Assembly (NCBI RefSeq): GCF_050896395.1
Contig: NZ_JBPBBA010000006.1
Location: 70,872-134,871, forward strand
From: Nioella aestuarii
GTDB lineage: Bacteria > Pseudomonadota > Alphaproteobacteria > Rhodobacterales > Rhodobacteraceae
DNA length: 64,000 nt
Direction of reading: 5' to 3'
Both the position numbers and the translations under genes were made by a program. Position 1 is the first letter of the stretch; each line of letters starts with the position of its first letter. Positions 61,215 to 64,000 of this stretch are shown piece by piece. The notes beneath the pieces were generated by a model. That model saw only the letters and a program-made list of their open reading frames with translations, did not search any database and was not told the DNA's origin.

Positions 61215-62300
61215 TTATGAAATGCGGATACGTGGGTTCAGGTAGACATAGCCGATATCGGAAATCAGCTGTGTCAGCAGAACCACGAAGACGGCCACGA
61301 CCGAGCAGGTCAGCAGCATTTCGATGTCGTTGTTCCCCGCCGCCTCAACCAACGTCCAGCCGAAGCCGTTGTAGTTGAAAAGCGTCTCCACGATCACAAC
61401 GCCGGTCAGCAGCCAAGGGATTTGCAGCATGATAACGGTGAAGGGGGCAATGAGCGCGTTGCGTAGTGCGTGCTTCAGAACGATGTTGCGGAAGCTGACA
61501 CCCTTGAGGCGCGCGGTGCGGATGTACTGCGCGGTCATGACTTCCGCCATCGAAGCGCGGGTCATGCGGGCGATATAGCCCATGCCGTAAAGGGCGATTG
61601 TGATCACCGGCAGGGTGAAGTTCCAGAAGGTGATGTCATTCATCGCCGACCGGGCCGAACCCAGGAACAGCGTTCGCCCGTCGATCCATCCGTTCGCCGC
61701 CAACCACGGCGACAGGCCCGAGGTAGAGGACGCGAGAAGGATGATGAAAATCACACCGGACACGTATTCAGGTGTTGCGGTCGATGCGATTGAGAACGTC
61801 GAGAGGCTTCGATCGAGACGGCTGCCCTCGCGCATACCCGCAAGAATCCCGACGATCAGGGCCGCCGGCACCATCACCGAAAAGGCCAGCAGCATCAGCC
61901 AACCTGTCAGCGCCAGTCGGCCGCCCACCACGTTGGAAACCTCATCGGCGGAGACAGTGGAATACCCAAGATCACCCTGGAAGACGCCGCAGAACGTGGG
62001 CGATTCAGCGATTGTCCCACCGGGCTCGACACATCGGCCGGTTTCGGTGCCATCAGGCGCAATGCGCGTCCAGCCAGGCGCAACGCCAAGCCATTCGCCA
62101 TAGCGCACCAGCAACGGGCGGCTATAGCCGCGATTGTCGAGCCACTGCACAACTTCGGCGTCCGACATGCGGGCATTGCCTTGCGTCTTGGCAAGCTTCT
62201 CGAGGTTTGGGCCGAGATTGGTGAGGAAGAAGACCACGAATGTGAGGCAAAGCGCGGTCAGGATCATGACGCCGAGCCGGCGAAGAATGAAGAGTCCCAT
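61215..62300 (-). CDS. DppB-type ABC permease
   Basis: 361 residues. An N-terminal helix (FILRRLGVMILTALCLTFVVFFL) is followed by a periplasmic loop of about 90 residues, longer than usual. The conserved core includes GWLMLLAFSVMVPAALIVGILAG, IASTATPEYVSGVIF and the EAA-like ATPase contact RTARLKGVSFRNIVLKHALRNAL. It ends with helices containing VIVETLFNYNGFGW. It is the inner-membrane partner of the 505-residue permease, 13 bases away. Confidence 0.92.
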   Translation of the reverse strand: MGLFILRRLGVMILTALCLTFVVFFLTNLGPNLEKLAKTQGNARMSDAEVVQWLDNRGYSRPLLVRYGEWLGVAPGWTRIAPDGTETGRCVEPGGTIAESPTFCGVFQGDLGYSTVSADEVSNVVGGRLALTGWLMLLAFSVMVPAALIVGILAGMREGSRLDRSLSTFSIASTATPEYVSGVIFIILLASSTSGLSPWLAANGWIDGRTLFLGSARSAMNDITFWNFTLPVITIALYGMGYIARMTRASMAEVMTAQYIRTARLKGVSFRNIVLKHALRNALIAPFTVIMLQIPWLLTGVVIVETLFNYNGFGWTLVEAAGNNDIEMLLTCSVVAVFVVLLTQLISDIGYVYLNPRIRIS

Positions 62301-62402
62301 GGGTTTCCCTGTCGCTAGTGCCGCCTGAGGCGGATTGGCCGGTTTCTTGGTGAACCGTTGGAACCGGGAATAGCCTTGCAGACCATCCCCGTATCAGCAG
62401 GC

Positions 62403-62431
62403 AAAAAGGGCGGCGATTTACATCGCCGCCC
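62403..62431 (-). terminator. Terminator inside the ABC operon, after the binding-protein gene
   Basis: On the minus strand, GGGCGGCGAT (62431-62422) and ATCGCCGCCC (62417-62408) form a 10-bp stem with loop GTAA followed by five T residues. It lies between the binding-protein gene and the permease genes. Partial termination here would let the periplasmic binding protein be made in excess over the membrane components, a known pattern for ABC importers. Confidence 0.8.
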
Positions 62432-62442
62432 CAAAGATCACA

Positions 62443-64000
62443 TCACGCCCAACCGACGTGGTGGATGTTGATCTCGAACTTGGGATGCATGTTCGCATTC
62501 ACCAGGCCCGGAACGTTGCTGCGATAGAGCGAGCGCCAGTAGGACTGGTTGATCACCGCGTCGTCCTGCATGATCTGCTCGATCTGGGCCATGATCTCGC
62601 GGCGCGCGTCGGCGTCCGGGATACCGCTGGCTTGGGTCAGCAGGTCATCGAAGGTCGGGTTCGAATAGGCGGTCTCGTTCCACGGCACACCCGAGCGATA
62701 GGCCAGGTTCAGCACCATGACACCCAGTTCGCGATGGTTCCAGGTGGTGGAGCTGAACGGATAGCTTGCCCAGTCGTTCCAGAAGGTCGAGCCCGGGATC
62801 ACGCGGCGATCGACGTTGAAGCCTGCGTCACGCAGCTGTGCGGCGAGCGCGTCGGTCGAGTCGCGCTCAAAGCCCGAGTCGAGCGACACGATTTCGAACA
62901 CGTGGTCCGCGTGGCCAGATTCCTGCAACAGAGCATAAGCCGCGTCCTTGTCCACGGTCCGTGCGGGCAGTTCCGCATATTCCGGGTGGATCGGGCAGAC
63001 ATGGTGGTTTTCGGCAAGCGTTCCGCGACCGGCGTATCCCAGTTCGAGAACCACGGACGGATCGACAGCCATGTTCACAGCCTGACGCACCATGACGTTG
63101 TCATAGGGTGCGTTGGTCTGGTTCATGCGGATGACCAGCGTTGCCGCGGTGGTGGCTTCCGTGGTCTCCCAGCCGATGGCCTCGAAGATGTCGATGAAGT
63201 CGCCGGTGGTCTCGTAGGTCATGTCGAATTCTTCGGCTTCCGCACCCGACAGCCATGCTGCGGGATCGGTGCCGAGATCGACGAACTCGACGCGGTCGAG
63301 ATAGGCGTTGCCCCAATAGGTATGGTTGGGGTTCTTCACCCAGACTGCACCCACGCCCACTTCGTGGCTTTCCAGCATGTAAGCACCGGTGCCCACGCCG
63401 TGAACCAGCGGGTCCTGGCCGATCAGATCGCGGTGCTGCACGGCAGAGGGGTAGTCCGCCACGCCGGCGATGATCGAAATGTCGCCCGCTGGCAGGTTGA
63501 TTTGCACCGTGTGGCTGTCAACGACGACAATGCCGCCCTCGCGTGCCATGCCGGTATCCGGGTTAACCAGGCCGCCCATGCGGGACGCCATAGAGTTGCC
63601 TTCGACCGAGCTGTCGCACCAGCCGGTGAAGTTTGCGGCAACGTCTTCGGCGGTGAACGCGTCACCATTGTTCCAGGTCACGCCCTGACGCACATGCAGG
63701 GTGTACTGGGTGGCGTCTTCGTTGGCTTCCCAGCTTTCCAGCAGGCGGCCGGTGAAAGACCCGTCGCGGTTGTATTCCACGAGGTATTCCACGAGGCCAC
63801 GGGACATGTTGCCAAGTTCCGACCAGTCATAGGACCGAGGGTCTTTGCCAGGACGCACGGTCTGCTGGATGCGCAGCGTGCCGCCCATGGAAGGGGTTGC
63901 CATATGGCCGTCAGCCTGTGCAGGCGACAGGCCGATCATGGAATAAGCGGCGACGGTTCCGACACCAAGCGCTGAGGCACGGGTCAAGAATTCGCGACGG
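62443..64000 (-). CDS. Family 5 extracellular solute-binding protein (N-terminal end beyond the window)
   Basis: At least 519 residues visible; the start lies beyond 64000. The first visible residues read RREFLTRASALGVG and a hydrophobic stretch ending SPAQADG, which looks like a Tat signal peptide (twin Arg plus F-L) with cleavage after AQA. The mature part is a DppA/OppA-type binding protein: GGTLRIQQTVRPGKDPRSYDW, VRQGVTWNNGDAFTAEDV, and MDFSLxx is absent. NWGNAYLDRVEF, VRQAVNMAVDPSVVLE and AQLRDAGFNVDRRVIPG are typical of the family. It delivers peptides or similar compounds to the permeases downstream. Substrate is not deducible. Confidence 0.9.
   Translation of the reverse strand, partial: RREFLTRASALGVGTVAAYSMIGLSPAQADGHMATPSMGGTLRIQQTVRPGKDPRSYDWSELGNMSRGLVEYLVEYNRDGSFTGRLLESWEANEDATQYTLHVRQGVTWNNGDAFTAEDVAANFTGWCDSSVEGNSMASRMGGLVNPDTGMAREGGIVVVDSHTVQINLPAGDISIIAGVADYPSAVQHRDLIGQDPLVHGVGTGAYMLESHEVGVGAVWVKNPNHTYWGNAYLDRVEFVDLGTDPAAWLSGAEAEEFDMTYETTGDFIDIFEAIGWETTEATTAATLVIRMNQTNAPYDNVMVRQAVNMAVDPSVVLELGYAGRGTLAENHHVCPIHPEYAELPARTVDKDAAYALLQESGHADHVFEIVSLDSGFERDSTDALAAQLRDAGFNVDRRVIPGSTFWNDWASYPFSSTTWNHRELGVMVLNLAYRSGVPWNETAYSNPTFDDLLTQASGIPDADARREIMAQIEQIMQDDAVINQSYWRSLYRSNVPGLVNANMHPKFEINIHHVGWA

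Noticed and set aside
62458..63975. A 505-codon plus-strand open frame opposite the solute-binding protein
   Set aside because: The minus strand encodes a convincing family 5 binding protein with a Tat signal; the opposite frame has no motif.
1..64000. CRISPR arrays, insertion sequences, prophage genes, rRNA
   Set aside because: No regularly spaced repeats, transposase, phage structural gene or ribosomal RNA sequence was found in the window.

Overview
The window is a piece of a chromosome from an alphaproteobacterium of the Roseobacter group (Rhodobacteraceae). This is inferred from gene order rather than from any alignment: ispD next to dusB-ntrB-ntrC-ntrY-ntrX, trkA-trkH-hfq-hflX, fumC with small DUF4169 and ribbon-helix-helix genes, an alphaproteobacterial-type sspB, xerD next to aroK-aroB, and a 1234-residue B12-dependent NrdJ. 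Coding density is high, GC content is high, and many neighbouring genes overlap by 1 to 14 bases.

Layout. 1-13602: housekeeping and nitrogen-regulation genes: ispD (partial), dusB-ntrBC, ntrYX, a small lipoprotein, trkA-trkH potassium uptake, hfq-hflX and a CmcI-like methyltransferase. 13615-17747 (minus): ribbon-helix-helix protein, a Hint-domain protein, DUF4169 protein, fumC, a PmtA-like methyltransferase and sspB. 17968-30605 (plus): a compact four-gene operon with a type I PKS, a glycosyltransferase, a formyltransferase/NRPS containing an embedded luciferase-like monooxygenase, and a Sfp-type phosphopantetheinyl transferase, closed by an intrinsic terminator. 30758-42685: cell-surface glycan genes: Wzz-like co-polymerase, BY-kinase, three glycosyltransferases, three sugar oxidoreductase/epimerase genes (one a fusion), SDR and GMC oxidoreductases. 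42757-50557: core genes again (xerD, aroK-aroB, gpt, fabI, pdxH, double cold-shock protein, DUF192 protein, tRNA-Pro). 50618-57536: a glycosyltransferase, nrdJ, a CarF/PEDS1-like desaturase gene broken by an amber codon, and a Flp-pilin-like gene. 57598-64000 (minus): a dipeptide/oligopeptide-type ABC transporter operon.

The most interesting part is 17.9-42.7 kb. The synthetase operon has everything for one hybrid product. The NRPS has no thioesterase and the PKS has one, so the likely flow is NRPS (activate, possibly N-formylate and oxidise an amino acid) to PKS (one ketide extension, ketoreduction, dehydration) to thioesterase release. That is the reverse of gene order. A glycosyltransferase start codon overlaps the PKS stop, and surface-polysaccharide genes follow directly. 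The working idea is a glycosylated or glycan-attached peptide-polyketide made at the cell surface. This is inference; I do not recognise the whole locus as a named pathway.

Other notable points are NtrC and NtrX without the sigma54-contact loop, a family of tandem near-perfect hairpins at three gene ends, a long structured-looking nrdJ leader with an NrdR-box-like site, and a 45-residue membrane-protein gene overlapping its downstream neighbour.
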